Assembly: GCA_011772495.1 (NCBI GenBank)
Contig: WVZL01000001.1
Span: 49,084-113,083, forward strand
From: Candidatus Aminicenantota bacterium
GTDB lineage: Bacteria; Acidobacteriota; Aminicenantia; Aminicenantales; Aminicenantaceae
Direction of reading: 5' to 3'
Length of the DNA: 64,000 bases
Positions 1 to 9,140 of the stretch are shown piece by piece. The position numbers and the translations under genes are program-made. The stretch's first letter is position 1, and the number at the start of each line of letters is the position of its first letter. The notes beneath the pieces are model-generated. The model was not told where the DNA came from. It ran no database searches and was given only the letters and a program-made list of their open reading frames with translations.

Positions 1-19
1 TTCCAAGAAATACTGGGGA

Positions 20-235
20 ATGGACAGGTTCAGGATCAAAGCCTTAGAAAAAGCTTTAAATCTCCGCTTGACTCCTCATCAGGAAAAACTTGTCAGACAA
101 GAGATTGTGAAGAAATGCCGAATTTTGGTGAAGGGCTTTGGGATTAGGGGTAATCAAGAGGAGGCCAGGAAATATTTAAGCCTCATAGAGAAGCACGAAC
201 TAGAATCCGTGGACGAGAAAAGGGAGGGAAAATGA
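20..235 (+). CDS. Unidentified small basic protein, possibly the C-terminal end of a longer gene
   Basis: I do not recognise this 71-residue protein. It is charged and predicted mostly helical, with many Lys, Arg and Glu residues and no Cys motif or membrane segment. The same frame stays open upstream to the left edge of the window, so the ATG at 20 may be internal and the gene partial. Its stop overlaps the start of the following nitroreductase by 4 bases (ATGA), which implies co-translation with that gene. The overlap and coding-like composition make it probably real. Confidence 0.5.
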   Translation: MDRFRIKALEKALNLRLTPHQEKLVRQEIVKKCRILVKGFGIRGNQEEARKYLSLIEKHELESVDEKREGK

Positions 236-747
236 GCGTTTTAGAGATCATCAGAAGGAGGAGGAGCATAAGGAAATACAAGGAGGATCCTATTCCTGAA
301 GAGGTTCTTTGGCGGGTTTTGGAGGCGGCTCGGCTGGCTCCATCAGGAAAAAATCTTCAACCTTGGAAATTCATCATTGTCAAGGATAAGCTCGTAAAAG
401 AAAAACTAGCTGAAGCCTCGATCGGCCAATACTTTATGGCCAAGGCCCCGGTGGTTATTGTGGCTTGCGGCTTTCCGGAGGCGTGCTATTCCCGAATGGG
501 GCGCTACATGAAATCCTGGCCCGTGGATGTAGCCATTGCTTTAGAGCATCTCATCCTGCAAGCAGAAGAGGAGAATCTGGGAACCTGCTGGATCGGTGCC
601 TTCGAGGAAACAGAGGTCAAGTCCATCCTGGATATTCCTGAAGACGTAAAAGTCTTGGCCTTGACTCCTTTAGGGTATCCGGCGGCCAGGCCGTCGTCAA
701 GAAGCCGTAAAAGCCTGGAAGAGATCATATCCTACGAAAAATATTGA
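232..747 (+). CDS. Nitroreductase family FMN-dependent oxidoreductase
   Basis: This 171-residue protein has the nitroreductase fold signature. The N-terminal RRRRSIRKY segment (residues 8-16) binds the FMN phosphate and is followed by an APSGKNLQPW segment (about 37-46), another FMN contact. A C-terminal GYPAARP-type turn ends the conserved core. The length matches the short nitroreductase subfamily. Such enzymes reduce nitro compounds, quinones or flavins with NAD(P)H as cytosolic homodimers; the substrate cannot be inferred. It overlaps the preceding small gene by 4 bases. Confidence 0.85.
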   Translation: MSVLEIIRRRRSIRKYKEDPIPEEVLWRVLEAARLAPSGKNLQPWKFIIVKDKLVKEKLAEASIGQYFMAKAPVVIVACGFPEACYSRMGRYMKSWPVDVAIALEHLILQAEEENLGTCWIGAFEETEVKSILDIPEDVKVLALTPLGYPAARPSSRSRKSLEEIISYEKY

Positions 748-824
748 ATTCAAAGGGTCGCTCAAAACATCCTCCAGCTATTGCCCATCAAGGAAAAAAG
801 ATGTTTACAATTGTTTTTCTTGAA

Positions 825-853
825 TTGACCAAGAAAATACGGCTATTTATAAT
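825..853 (+). promoter_or_regulatory. Sigma-70-type promoter upstream of the broken thi4
   Basis: TTGACC at 825-830 and a perfect TATAAT at 848-853 are separated by 17 bases, 24 bases upstream of the thi4 start codon. This is one of the best consensus matches in the window, so the damaged gene still has a good-looking promoter. Confidence 0.6.
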
Positions 854-876
854 AAGATTCTAACGAGAGGGAAGTC

Positions 877-1660
877 ATGTTAGATGATGTCGTTATTTCG
901 AGAGCCATCATCGAGTCTTATCTCAGGGAAATCCTTGAGGATCTTGAGTGCGATGTCGTGGTTTGCGGGGCTGTTCCCTCGGGCCTCTGCGCTTCCTATT
1001 TTTTAAACAAGGATGGTTTTAAGGTTGTCGTTTTCGAGAGAGCACTCCGTCCTGGAGGGGGGATGCCAGGAGGAGGCATGATGTTCAATAAAATCGTCAT
1101 TCAATAAGAATCAAAGCCTCTCCTTGATGAGTTGGGCGTTGATACCTCTCTGTACAAAGAGAATTATTATGTCGGTTCTTCTCTAGAGACCCTTGGTGTC
1201 CATCTCAGCCAGGCTATCAAGAAAGGGGCTCGTATTTATAACTGTCTGGCCGTTGAGGATGTCCTTATCTACCAAAATGAGGTCAGTGGCGTGGTGATCA
1301 ATTGGTCGGCAGTCGAAATGGCCAAACTTCATGTGGATCCGATGACGGTGAGAAGCTCCTATGTCGTAGATGCCACCGGGCACGCCGCCGAAGTAGCTCA
1401 GGTCGTCAGCCAAAAATCAGGAGAGAAACTCTTCACTCCTACTGGCGGAGTTATTGGTGAAAAGCCTATGTGGGCCCAAGAAGGGGAAAAAGCTATCCTG
1501 GAGAACACCAAGGAAGTCTTTCCCCCATCTCTATGTGTGCGGTATGGCTGTCCGTGATGTTTTCGGAGCCCAAAGAATGGGGCTCATTTTCGGTGGGATG
1601 CTGCTCTCTGGTCAAAAGGTGGCCCGCATAGTTGCAGAAAGACTGAGAGCACAAAAGTAA
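877..1660 (+). pseudogene. thi4: thi4-type sulfide-dependent thiazole synthase, disrupted by a stop codon and a frameshift
   Basis: The joined translation of about 260 residues matches the Thi4/ribose-1,5-bisphosphate isomerase-like family along its length. It has an N-terminal FAD/NAD Rossmann segment ending in [13 protein letters not shown], a central INWSAVEMAKLHVDP segment and a C-terminal RMGLIFGGMLLSG segment. In LHVDP a His occupies the place of the sacrificial Cys of yeast Thi4, as in archaeal enzymes that use free sulfide catalytically. Two lesions are visible: an in-frame TAA at 1105-1107 just after KIVIQ, where relatives carry an acidic residue, and a +1 shift in the C5 run at 1522-1526. 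Reading that run as four Cs restores VFPHLYVCGMA. The gene stands alone behind a good promoter. Recent inactivation is likeliest; sequencing error could explain the homopolymer but less easily the stop. Confidence 0.85.
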
Positions 1661-1684
1661 GCCTTTTTTTCTCTCAACCTGGTA

Positions 1685-2458
1685 TTAAAACCAGTAGGAA
1701 ATTCCCAAAGAAAACAAATAAGAATTGAGATCAAAGGGTTCAAAACCTTCAAAGCGCTTCAAATCTCCTTGGGCAACGTTGTACTTGAACTCGAGGTCGA
1801 GGCTAAGCCTGTTGGACACAGGAATCATCACGCCCCCGAAGGCATGATATCCAAAAGTGATCTTATTTTCATCCCTGACATCGGCGAAATAAATTGGGCG
1901 TCCGATAACTTCTTCGCCAGTTGATTGATCAATGAATTTGTCAAATTGGTCAAACCTAATCCAATCTCCAAGCAGCCTCGCAGTCCAGAAATAAATTCCG
2001 ACTCCAGCTCCGACGTAGGGAATAAATCTCTGTCTTCTTCCCATTGGAGTGAGTTTTACTGAAAGCTGGATGGGAGTTATGGAGACGTCAAAAGTATGTT
2101 GTATAGCATAGCCTTCCCCGTAGTCAAAAGCAAAATAATCAGTATCAATTTCGGGATTGTAATAATCATCGATAGTTTCTCCAACAAGACCATCATAAAT
2201 CCCGACTTTCTTCCTGGTATAGGTATCCACACTGATCAGAAAACTGATCTCCCGGCGGAGAAAATACTCATAGCCAAAGCTGATAGAAGTGCTGTGAAAG
2301 CTTGATTTTGTAAAATCCATCAGGCGAAATTCTTCATCCCAGAGATCGCTTTTGGCTCTAGGGGCGAAATAAACAAATTTAAAGGAGACAGCATCTGAGA
2401 AAACAAAACTCGAACCCAACAATAACATACTCACGAGAAGGATTAATTTTTTTCGCAT
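1685..2458 (-). CDS. Outer-membrane beta-barrel protein
   Basis: The 257-residue product begins with a Sec signal peptide (basic MRKK, then a hydrophobic stretch to about residue 22). It continues with alternating hydrophobic/polar strands rich in Tyr, Phe and Gly and ends in ...GISYWF, a typical outer-membrane terminal aromatic. A FIPYVGAGVGIYFW strand (about 145-158) and the final strands resemble the OmpW/opacity-type barrel superfamily. A clear AGGAGG lies 6 bases before the ATG. It is monocistronic between the thi4 remnant and tsaC. Cargo or structural role is unknown. Confidence 0.7.
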   Translation of the reverse strand: MRKKLILLVSMLLLGSSFVFSDAVSFKFVYFAPRAKSDLWDEEFRLMDFTKSSFHSTSISFGYEYFLRREISFLISVDTYTRKKVGIYDGLVGETIDDYYNPEIDTDYFAFDYGEGYAIQHTFDVSITPIQLSVKLTPMGRRQRFIPYVGAGVGIYFWTARLLGDWIRFDQFDKFIDQSTGEEVIGRPIYFADVRDENKITFGYHAFGGVMIPVSNRLSLDLEFKYNVAQGDLKRFEGFEPFDLNSYLFSLGISYWF

Positions 2459-2694
2459 GTTTTTCCTCCTGGGGTGACATAATAAGCAAATTTCATGCCA
2501 AGAATAACCAATAAGGCCTCAGGGAAGACAGAAAATGAAATTGTGCCTAATAAAGGTCAACTGTCCTCTATTCTGTGATTCAGGTCTACTTTAGGTTAAT
2601 GTTTATAAGATAGATAAGGCTCGGAGTCAAGAAAAAAAAGATATTAGAGAATGGTCTAGCTCACGAAAGATTTTTAAAGCCATTCTCCTCTTTA

Positions 2695-2741
2695 AAAATA
2701 GAACCGTCCCCCAGGTGTTTGAAATAGAACCGTTCCCACGT
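2695..2741. repeat. Two direct copies of the GAACCGTCCCC repeat
   Basis: AATAGAACCGTCCCCC begins near 2697 and a degenerate copy AATAGAACCGTTCCC near 2724, in the same orientation about 27 bases apart. The same core recurs in both orientations at 50.18-50.29 kb. The family looks like a REP-type intergenic repeat. The second copy ends 12 bases before a TATAAT box in front of tsaC. Confidence 0.7.
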
Positions 2742-2753
2742 CGTGGAATCTGG

Positions 2754-2759
2754 TATAAT
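2754..2759 (+). promoter_or_regulatory. -10 element (TATAAT) ahead of tsaC
   Basis: A perfect TATAAT lies 31 bases before the preferred tsaC start at 2790, with a TGG just upstream that partly resembles an extended -10. No good -35 is visible at the right distance. The hexamer lies inside the longer reading frame that begins at 2715, which argues for the 2790 start. Confidence 0.4.
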
Positions 2760-2789
2760 GAGAAGCGAATTTCGGTCGATAGCTTGAAG

Positions 2790-3434
2790 ATGAATATAGA
2801 AACCCGAGTAATCAAGATAAATCCACCAGCAGTCGAGCTGGACAAGATAAAATCCATTGCTCAATTCCTAAAGAAGCCGGGGGTGATGGCTTTTCCTACC
2901 GACACTTTTTACGGGCTCGGCGCAGATTGCTTCTCTCCTGAAGAGATAAGAAGGATTTATCGAATAAAGAAAAGAAAGATGCAAAAACCGATTCCTTTGA
3001 TGATTGCTAAATCTGAAGAAGCCAAGAGGATTGCTGTTGAAATTCCGCCTCTGTTCTGGTCCCTGGCCGAAGAATTCTGGCCTGGACCTCTCACCCTGGT
3101 CTTGAAAGCGTCTCCTGCCTTACCTCCAGAGCTCCTGGGACACTCTCAGGCCATAGGAGTGCGTCTTCCTGCTGTTCCCTGGCTTAGAGAGCTGGTAAGG
3201 GAGGCAGGCTTTCCGTTGACAGCCACTAGTGCCAACATTTCAGGAGAGAAGGAGATCAATCGTCCTGAGAAAATCAAAGATATTTTTTGGGGAAAAGTTG
3301 ATCTTATTGTGGATGGAGGAAAAACGCCTGGACCTCTGCCTTCGACAGTTCTCGATATGACTTCAGAGAAGCCGAGAATTATTAGAGAAGGAATGATCTC
3401 GGTTAGAAGGCTTAGAAGATATCTATCAGCTTGA
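2790..3434 (+). CDS. tsaC: L-threonylcarbamoyladenylate synthase (Sua5/YrdC/YciO family)
   Basis: This 214-residue enzyme makes threonylcarbamoyl-AMP from threonine, bicarbonate and ATP, the first step of the t6A37 modification of ANN-decoding tRNAs. The YrdC core is evident: PGVMAFPTDTFYGLG near residues 30-44, a KRKMQKPIPLMIA segment of the K-x-R...K-x-R/P type, WPGPLTLVL, and TATSANISGE near the C-terminal part with an STVLDM strand. It is a stand-alone YrdC domain without the Sua5 extension. I chose the ATG at 2790 because the longer frame from 2715 covers repeat and promoter DNA. It is convergent with the PqqB-like gene. Confidence 0.88.
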   Translation: MNIETRVIKINPPAVELDKIKSIAQFLKKPGVMAFPTDTFYGLGADCFSPEEIRRIYRIKKRKMQKPIPLMIAKSEEAKRIAVEIPPLFWSLAEEFWPGPLTLVLKASPALPPELLGHSQAIGVRLPAVPWLRELVREAGFPLTATSANISGEKEINRPEKIKDIFWGKVDLIVDGGKTPGPLPSTVLDMTSEKPRIIREGMISVRRLRRYLSA

Positions 3435-3437
3435 CCG

Positions 3438-4427
3438 CTAGAGGAAAAACTCCATTCCTTCCTCAGCCAGTCTGAAGCCCTCTCTTTCGATTTTTTTCCT
3501 GGCCTCGCCTTCTGGATCGAGAGCTAAATTGGAATGGTTGAGATGGGTAAAATAGATTTTTGTCTTTCCTTCCCTGGCCAGTTTTCCCAAGAGTTTTAGA
3601 CTTGTGGTTATGAAAGGATGGCCGATTCGGGAAAGGTCGCGCCCAGGAAGCTCTTCTGGGCCGTAAAATGTTCCATCCAGGAGAGCATAGTCAACTTTTT
3701 TGACTTCCTCCACGATCGATTTCTTCCAGGTTCTCCAGTCCTGAATGTCAGGTATATAGAGGAGTTTCTTTTTCTGGCCGTAAGCCGTGAAGCCGAGAGT
3801 GTCTGAATATTCATCGCGGTGCGGGACTGAACGTGCGGTGATCGAAAGGCTAGGCGTTAAGGAAAGTTTTTGCTTCATAGAGAGTTGGTGGATAGAAATA
3901 TTTTTAAAATTGACGAGCTGGCTCCAGGGTCCATTGTTGGCGAGGAAAATTCCCATCCGTTCCGAACAGTAAGCAGGTAGATCGGAAGTCGAGACACTCT
4001 CGTAGCCAAAAAACATCAAGCCTGTGTAATGACCAATATGGGCATGGGTGAGGAGCACAGCCTGCGGGAAATTTCTGGCTCCCGATTTCTGCTTACCCAG
4101 TCTTTGGTGGGCGAGGTGGCATTGCCGTCTTATATCAGGGGTAGCGTCCAGCAGGAAAAAGCTTCTCTTGGGAATGTCAAACAAACCCAAGGAGGATACA
4201 AGGCGAGAGAATCCTGGCTCCTCTCTTGCGCGGAGGCAATTCGGACAATAACAGCCAAGCTGGGGGATTCCTCCATCTTGAGCTGTTCCCAGAACTTTGA
4301 CCATGACCTCACTTTCTTGGATTTTCTTCTCCTGTTCTTCTGGTAAGGCTCTGGATCTATTCGAGGTCAAGGCCGGCAGGCCTGCCACGCTTCCTGCTAC
4401 CACGTTCAGAAACTCTCTTCTCCTCAT
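3438..4427 (-). CDS. PqqB-like metallo-beta-lactamase-fold hydrolase, exported by a Tat-like signal
   Basis: This 329-residue MBL-fold protein resembles PqqB. It has a VLGTAQDGGIPQLGCYCPNC segment (about 45-64), an LLTHAHIGHYTGL metal-binding motif (His-x-His-x-x-His), SVPHRDEYSDTLGF and a late THLNHSN segment. The Cys-rich CYCPNC matches the structural zinc site of PqqB-like proteins. The N-terminus MRRREFLNVVAG is a twin-arginine-type signal, unlike cytosolic PqqB. No PqqA, C, D or E gene is nearby, so PQQ synthesis is doubtful; a periplasmic hydrolase or oxidase is more likely. An AGGAGA site precedes the start. It is the last gene of the minus-strand run. Confidence 0.75.
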   Translation of the reverse strand: MRRREFLNVVAGSVAGLPALTSNRSRALPEEQEKKIQESEVMVKVLGTAQDGGIPQLGCYCPNCLRAREEPGFSRLVSSLGLFDIPKRSFFLLDATPDIRRQCHLAHQRLGKQKSGARNFPQAVLLTHAHIGHYTGLMFFGYESVSTSDLPAYCSERMGIFLANNGPWSQLVNFKNISIHQLSMKQKLSLTPSLSITARSVPHRDEYSDTLGFTAYGQKKKLLYIPDIQDWRTWKKSIVEEVKKVDYALLDGTFYGPEELPGRDLSRIGHPFITTSLKLLGKLAREGKTKIYFTHLNHSNLALDPEGEARKKIEREGFRLAEEGMEFFL

Positions 4428-4534
4428 TTTTCTCTCCTCTGAATTTAAGGTGTATTTTTAGTTCGACCACAGAGGCCTCGCTCTTTAGGAACTGTGAGAT
4501 TTATACAAGCGAGTGGAATAAGTCGGTTAGGGTC

Positions 4535-6466
4535 TCACTTGACTTTGGCTCCAGTTGGAGCATCACTCTCGAAGAACGGTATAATAGCTTTACCCTCTGT
4601 TTCAGCTGCCAGGAGCATCCCTTGAGATTCGATTCCTCTGATCACAGCAGGTTTCAGGTTGACGATCACGACCAGTTTTTTACCCGTAAGCTCTTCTGGA
4701 GAATAGACATCCGCCACCCCAGCCACCATGGTTCTCTTTTCTTCTCCGATGTCGACTTCGAGCTTGAGGAGTTTGTCAGTGCCAGGCACTCTCTCGGCTT
4801 GCACGATTTCTCCGACTCTGAGGTCCATTCTTTTAAATTCATCAAAAGAAATCTCTTCCATTTCTTCCTTCCTTTCACTCATAGATTGGGAAACCTCTTC
4901 CCCTAAGAAGTCTTTTAGCAGAATCCTCGGGAAAAGAGGCTCAGGCTTTTGAATGATCTGACCCAGTCTATAATTTTCAAACTTGAATCCTGAGAATAGC
5001 ACATCTTTTATTGATGTTTCTTCGCCCAAGTATTCCCAGATTTTCTCTGAAGTTTCGGGCATGACTGGAAAGGTGAGATAGCTGACGCCTCTGATCGCTG
5101 AAGCTGCCTGATAAAGAATCCTGGCCAGCCTTTTCCTTTTTGTCTCCTTCTGGGCGAGCTTCCAGGGCTCGTTGTCAGCCAGATACTTGTTGACTGAGTT
5201 TATATAGACCCAGATTTCTTCCAGAGCCCTGTTCAGGGCATACTGCTCGTAAAGAACAGAAACGTCTTCCTTGAGTTTATTAAAGGCCAAGCGCAACTCT
5301 TTGTCTCCTTCTTCTTCATCTTCTGTTTCCTCGATTTTTCCCTGAAAGGAGTTATGGATCATGGTCAGGGTACGCTGGACAAGATTGCCGAGGTCGTTAG
5401 CCAAATCCGAATTTACCCGATGGAGGAAGCCTTCATGGGAGAAATTGCCATCCAGCCCGATGGGGATTTCCCGGAGCAGGAAATATCGCAACGGGTCTGC
5501 TCCCAAGGTATTCAGGATCAGATGAGGATCAAGGACATTGCCTTTGGATTTTGACATTTTCGTTTCATCTTTAAGCCACCAGCCGTGGCTATACACGGTC
5601 TGCGGGAGCGGAAAATCAGCCGCCATCAAGAAGGCAGGCCAGAAGACAGCATGAAACCTGAGAATATCCTTGCCGATGAGATGAATGGTCGCCGGCCAGA
5701 ATTTTTGGTAAAGCTCCAGCTTCCAATCATAGCCGATGCCGGTCAGATAGTTGTGCAGGGCATCAAACCAGACATAAACAGTGTGCTCGAGATCTCCGGG
5801 AACTGGAATACCCCATTTGACCGTAGTCCGGGTAATGCTCAAGTCCTTGAGTCCCTGCCGGACAAAGCTTGCCACCTCGTTCATCCGGCTCGGGGGTCGG
5901 ACAAATTCGGGATTTTGAGCATAAAAATCAAGAAGGCGATCTCCATAAGCTGAGAGCTTGAAAAAATAACATTCTTCAGTTACCAGATAGGCCTTTACAT
6001 TGCAATCCGGGCAGATCTTGTATCCTCCTTCTTGGAGGGGGACATCATCAGATAGAAAATGTTCGGTAGAATCACAGTACCATCCCTTGTAGGTTCCTTT
6101 GTAAATATCGCCTTTGTCTTTGAGTTTCTGGAATATCTTCTGCACAACCTCCTCATGGAAGGGTTGGGTTGTCCGGATAAAAAAATCAAAGGATATGTTG
6201 AGGGCTTTCCACAGGTCCTTAAACCTCACCACAACCTGGTCGGCCAGCTCTATGGGTTTTAGTCCCTTCGCTTTAGCGGCCTTTTCGACTTTCTGTCCGT
6301 GTTCATCGGTACCGGTGAGAAAAAACACTTCTCTTCCTGAAAGCCTGTTGAAGCGCGCGAGAGTGTCAGCAATGACAGTCGTGTAGGCATGTCCAATATG
6401 AGGGACATCGTTCACATAGTAGATGGGGGTAGTGACGTAGAAACTGGGTTTAAAGTTCTTTGCCAC
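4535..6466 (-). CDS. metG: Methionyl-tRNA synthetase with C-terminal tRNA-binding domain
   Basis: The 643-residue class I synthetase charges tRNA-Met. The HIGH signature is at 23-26 and KMSKS at 303-307 ([10 protein letters not shown]). The connective domain carries C131 and a C152-x2-C155 pair with C166 as likely zinc ligands. The anticodon-binding helical domain follows to about 530, and residues from about 535 ([14 protein letters not shown]...) form an EMAP/Trbp111-type OB domain for tRNA binding and dimerisation. The start is GTG at 6466, served by GAGGAGG about 9 bases upstream, inside the end of folE; the 17-base overlap suggests translational coupling. Confidence 0.95.
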   Translation of the reverse strand: MAKNFKPSFYVTTPIYYVNDVPHIGHAYTTVIADTLARFNRLSGREVFFLTGTDEHGQKVEKAAKAKGLKPIELADQVVVRFKDLWKALNISFDFFIRTTQPFHEEVVQKIFQKLKDKGDIYKGTYKGWYCDSTEHFLSDDVPLQEGGYKICPDCNVKAYLVTEECYFFKLSAYGDRLLDFYAQNPEFVRPPSRMNEVASFVRQGLKDLSITRTTVKWGIPVPGDLEHTVYVWFDALHNYLTGIGYDWKLELYQKFWPATIHLIGKDILRFHAVFWPAFLMAADFPLPQTVYSHGWWLKDETKMSKSKGNVLDPHLILNTLGADPLRYFLLREIPIGLDGNFSHEGFLHRVNSDLANDLGNLVQRTLTMIHNSFQGKIEETEDEEEGDKELRLAFNKLKEDVSVLYEQYALNRALEEIWVYINSVNKYLADNEPWKLAQKETKRKRLARILYQAASAIRGVSYLTFPVMPETSEKIWEYLGEETSIKDVLFSGFKFENYRLGQIIQKPEPLFPRILLKDFLGEEVSQSMSERKEEMEEISFDEFKRMDLRVGEIVQAERVPGTDKLLKLEVDIGEEKRTMVAGVADVYSPEELTGKKLVVIVNLKPAVIRGIESQGMLLAAETEGKAIIPFFESDAPTGAKVK

Positions 6467-7052
6467 TGATGAGCCCTCCTCTGATCAAGGTCATGGCTTC
6501 TGATCGAGTGGCACTGCTGGTTCTAAAAGAACCTCTGACTGCAGAAGTCACGGTTAAGGATTTAGGTTTCTTAGCTCCTCTCATGGACATGCACATATGC
6601 TCGGCTTCGATGACCACCATGACTCCGAGGGGCTTGAGGTGATTGTTCAGCAAGTCTGCGATCTGTTTGGTCAGTCTTTCTTGGACCTGGAACCTTCGGG
6701 AGAGAATGTCCACCACTCTGGCTATCTTGCTCAGCCCCACGATTCTTCCTCCTTTGGGGATATAAGCAACATGAGCCACTCCAGCAAAGGGGAGAAGATG
6801 GTGTTCACACATAGAATAAAGAGGAATATTCTTGATCAAGACCATCTCGTCGTGTTTTTCTTCATGGATAACTTGAAGATGTTCAGCTGGATTCTCTCTA
6901 ACTCCCCCCAGGATTTCAGAAAACATGTGGGCCACACGCTTAGGAGTGCCTTTGAGCCCTGCCCGCTCAGGGTCCTCTCCTACACCTTCCAGAATGAGCT
7001 TCACTCCTTTTTCAATCTTTTTTATTTCCATTTTTTTCTCTTTGTCAGCCAT
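6450..7052 (-). CDS. folE: GTP cyclohydrolase I
   Basis: The 200-residue enzyme opens GTP to 7,8-dihydroneopterin triphosphate, the entry to folate and related pteridines and, via QueD, queuosine. The zinc site is intact: C82 and H85 in MCEHHLLPF and C154 in EHMCMSMRG. The GTP-binding [10 protein letters not shown] and [10 protein letters not shown] segments are present. Its start overlaps the end of larC by 8 bases and its end overlaps metG, so the three genes are likely co-translated. queA is also in the window (46.0 kb), although the two are not linked. Confidence 0.95.
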   Translation of the reverse strand: MADKEKKMEIKKIEKGVKLILEGVGEDPERAGLKGTPKRVAHMFSEILGGVRENPAEHLQVIHEEKHDEMVLIKNIPLYSMCEHHLLPFAGVAHVAYIPKGGRIVGLSKIARVVDILSRRFQVQERLTKQIADLLNNHLKPLGVMVVIEAEHMCMSMRGAKKPKSLTVTSAVRGSFRTSSATRSEAMTLIRGGLISGKEL

Positions 7053-8226
7053 TTGACTTTAGCCTCTTGAGGTATTCCATCATAGCCAGTTGTGTGATTT
7101 CTTTAACCGGGCGCTCCGTTTTTTTCGCCATCCTCAAGCAATCCGAGAATTCAGGTTGAACATGAACTTCCTCACCCTCTAGGTAGGAGACCTTTATTCT
7201 GATCTCGTCTCCCAGGATTTTGACTTTCCTGATCTCTCTTTCCAGCACTCTTCTGTCCACCGCGTAATACCTGACCCCAATAGAGCTCGTTTCCTTAAAG
7301 ATCGTGCTGATCAAGGAATCTATTTTATCAGCCGTAGCCAGCACGGTCAATTTGGTGGCCAGTCTGTTTTTTTTCATCAATACTGGCGTGAAATAGACAT
7401 CCAAGGCTCCTGATTTCAGAGCTTTGTCAAAGAAGCTGGCCAGAACTTGTGGATTGGAGTCATCGATATTGGCTTCTATGGTATAGACTTTTTTCTCGGC
7501 CCTGAATTCTTCTTTTTTTCCGTAAAAAACTCTCAAGATATTGGCTATTTTAGGAAAGTCCTTGCTTCCTGCTCCATGCCCTATCCTTTCGTAGGAGGTT
7601 TCCGGGAAAGGAATAAATTTCTTAACGAGAGTGGAGGCAATGGCAGCTCCGGTGGGTGTTACCAGCTCTTCTTTAACCCAGGCCGAATACACGGGGATAT
7701 TTTTTAGAAGTTGGGCTGTAGCTGGCGAGGGAACAGGGAGAATGCCGTGGGAGGATTTGACCCATCCCGTCCCCAGGTTCAGGGGAGATGAGTAGAAATC
7801 TGAAATATCAAGCACCTCGGCCAGGAAGCAGGTTCCCAAAATGTCGATGATGGCATCATCGGCACCGATTTCATGAAGGTGGGTTTGGCTGAATTTGTTT
7901 CCATGGACTTTGGCTTCTGCCTGGAAGAGATTCTTAAAGATCGCCAGGGCATTCTTCTTTACCTTAGGGGAAAAGGGGCTGCCCTCTAGGAGAGCCTGGA
8001 TATCTGTCCATTTTCGGGCTTCGACCTTTTTTCTGGTGACTCGGACATCGACCTTTAAGCCTCGAAGGGAAGCTCTTTTTGTTTCTCTGATCTGGATGCT
8101 CACAGGGAGTCCCAATTCGTTCATTTTTTCTTTAAACTGGGCAGATGAGACTCCCAAATCCAGGAGTGCGGCTAGAATCATGTCTCCACTCAAGCCCGTG
8201 GATGCATCAAAATAGCAAAATTTCAT
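7045..8226 (-). CDS. larC: LarC-type nickel insertion protein (nickel-pincer cofactor, formerly DUF111)
   Basis: The 393-residue protein begins [23 protein letters not shown], the hallmark of LarC, which inserts nickel into the pyridinium-bisthiocarboxylate pincer cofactor in a CTP-dependent reaction. [16 protein letters not shown] (about 126-141) and the Gly/Pro-rich [10 protein letters not shown] segment belong to the N-terminal domain. The C-terminal domain (about 260-393) corresponds to LarC2 and is fused here without the frameshift seen in Lactobacillus. No larA, larB or larE is in the window, so the client racemase must be elsewhere. The start has an AGGA-type site and it overlaps folE. 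Confidence 0.88.
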   Translation of the reverse strand: MKFCYFDASTGLSGDMILAALLDLGVSSAQFKEKMNELGLPVSIQIRETKRASLRGLKVDVRVTRKKVEARKWTDIQALLEGSPFSPKVKKNALAIFKNLFQAEAKVHGNKFSQTHLHEIGADDAIIDILGTCFLAEVLDISDFYSSPLNLGTGWVKSSHGILPVPSPATAQLLKNIPVYSAWVKEELVTPTGAAIASTLVKKFIPFPETSYERIGHGAGSKDFPKIANILRVFYGKKEEFRAEKKVYTIEANIDDSNPQVLASFFDKALKSGALDVYFTPVLMKKNRLATKLTVLATADKIDSLISTIFKETSSIGVRYYAVDRRVLEREIRKVKILGDEIRIKVSYLEGEEVHVQPEFSDCLRMAKKTERPVKEITQLAMMEYLKRLKSNG

Positions 8227-8245
8227 TTTTCCTGATTCTTACCCT

Positions 8246-8995
8246 TTAAGATTTTCTTTTCATGTTTTTGTCGATAAGCGGTAGTATCTCTCCAGACTTG
8301 CCCATGAGGGAAATATCAACATAAGGAGTGAGAGGAGTTGGGTTGAGGTTGATCTCTACGACCTTGGCTCCTGTTTCGGTTGCGCTCAGAGGAAGGGAAG
8401 CTGCGGGTTGGACCACGGCTGAGGTTCCGATAACAAACATCACTTCACATTGAGAGCTCAGGAGAAAGGCTCTTTGGAGAATGGTAGAGGAGAGGGATTC
8501 TCCGTACCAGACGACATGGGGTCTGAGAAGGGCTTTACAAGATGGACAAAGGGGAGGGATTTCCTTCAGAGGAGAGTCAAGGTTTTCGGTCACTGTTCCT
8601 TCCTCAGTGCATCTCATCTTCCAAATGTTCCCGTGAAGTTCCAGGATGTTTTTTAAGCCTGATTTTTGGTGAAGCCCATCTATGTTTTGAGTGATCAGGG
8701 CAAATTCTGGGAATATTTCCTCCCACCGAGCCAGGACCTTGTGTCCAGGATTAGGCTCGACCGGAGCAATGATTCCTCGCCGCCAATCGTACCACTCCCA
8801 GACGAGCTTGGGGTCCTGATGGAAGGCTGAAGGAGTGGCCAGTTCTTCAGCCCGGTATTTCCTCCAGAGTCCATCTTCTCCTCTAAAAGTCGGGATTCCA
8901 GACTCAGCCGATATTCCTGCTCCGGTCAGTATTACGACTCGGTTTGCTTCTCCCAGAAGCTCGCCTACAGCACTGATATCTGCGTTCTCACTCAT
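8246..8995 (-). CDS. cobB: Sirtuin NAD-dependent protein deacylase, class III-like, with one zinc Cys missing
   Basis: The 249-residue protein has the sirtuin signatures GAGISAESGIPTFRG (25-39), TQNIDGLH (102-109) and the catalytic His in ELHGN (H121). Tyr69 and Arg72 (WEWYDWRR) match the Tyr-x-x-Arg pair of SIRT5/CobB class III enzymes that binds acidic acyl groups, so desuccinylase or demalonylase activity is likely. The zinc ribbon is atypical: C129, C150 and C153 are present but the fourth ligand position is Glu132 (CTEE rather than CxxC). It lies upstream of larC with 19 bases between them. A link to the acyl-CoA metabolism in this window is plausible but inferred. Confidence 0.88.
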   Translation of the reverse strand: MSENADISAVGELLGEANRVVILTGAGISAESGIPTFRGEDGLWRKYRAEELATPSAFHQDPKLVWEWYDWRRGIIAPVEPNPGHKVLARWEEIFPEFALITQNIDGLHQKSGLKNILELHGNIWKMRCTEEGTVTENLDSPLKEIPPLCPSCKALLRPHVVWYGESLSSTILQRAFLLSSQCEVMFVIGTSAVVQPAASLPLSATETGAKVVEINLNPTPLTPYVDISLMGKSGEILPLIDKNMKRKS

Positions 8996-9140
8996 CCTGT
9001 TGTCCTTTGAACCATAGGATAACCCTTTCTTTTTTAAAAATCAAAACCTAATAATGGCCGTCCACAGGCAGGCGTCAATAAAGAGAAAACAACGAGATAC
9101 ATGGGAAATAAAGGATTCTGGAAGATTAACCTATGAAATT

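Noticed and set aside
2715..2789. Longer N-terminus for tsaC
   Set aside because: These codons cover repeat sequence and a TATAAT box and match nothing in the family.
3438..4427. PqqB in a PQQ biosynthesis operon
   Set aside because: No pqqA, C, D or E gene nearby and the protein has a Tat-type signal, so only PqqB-like is claimed.
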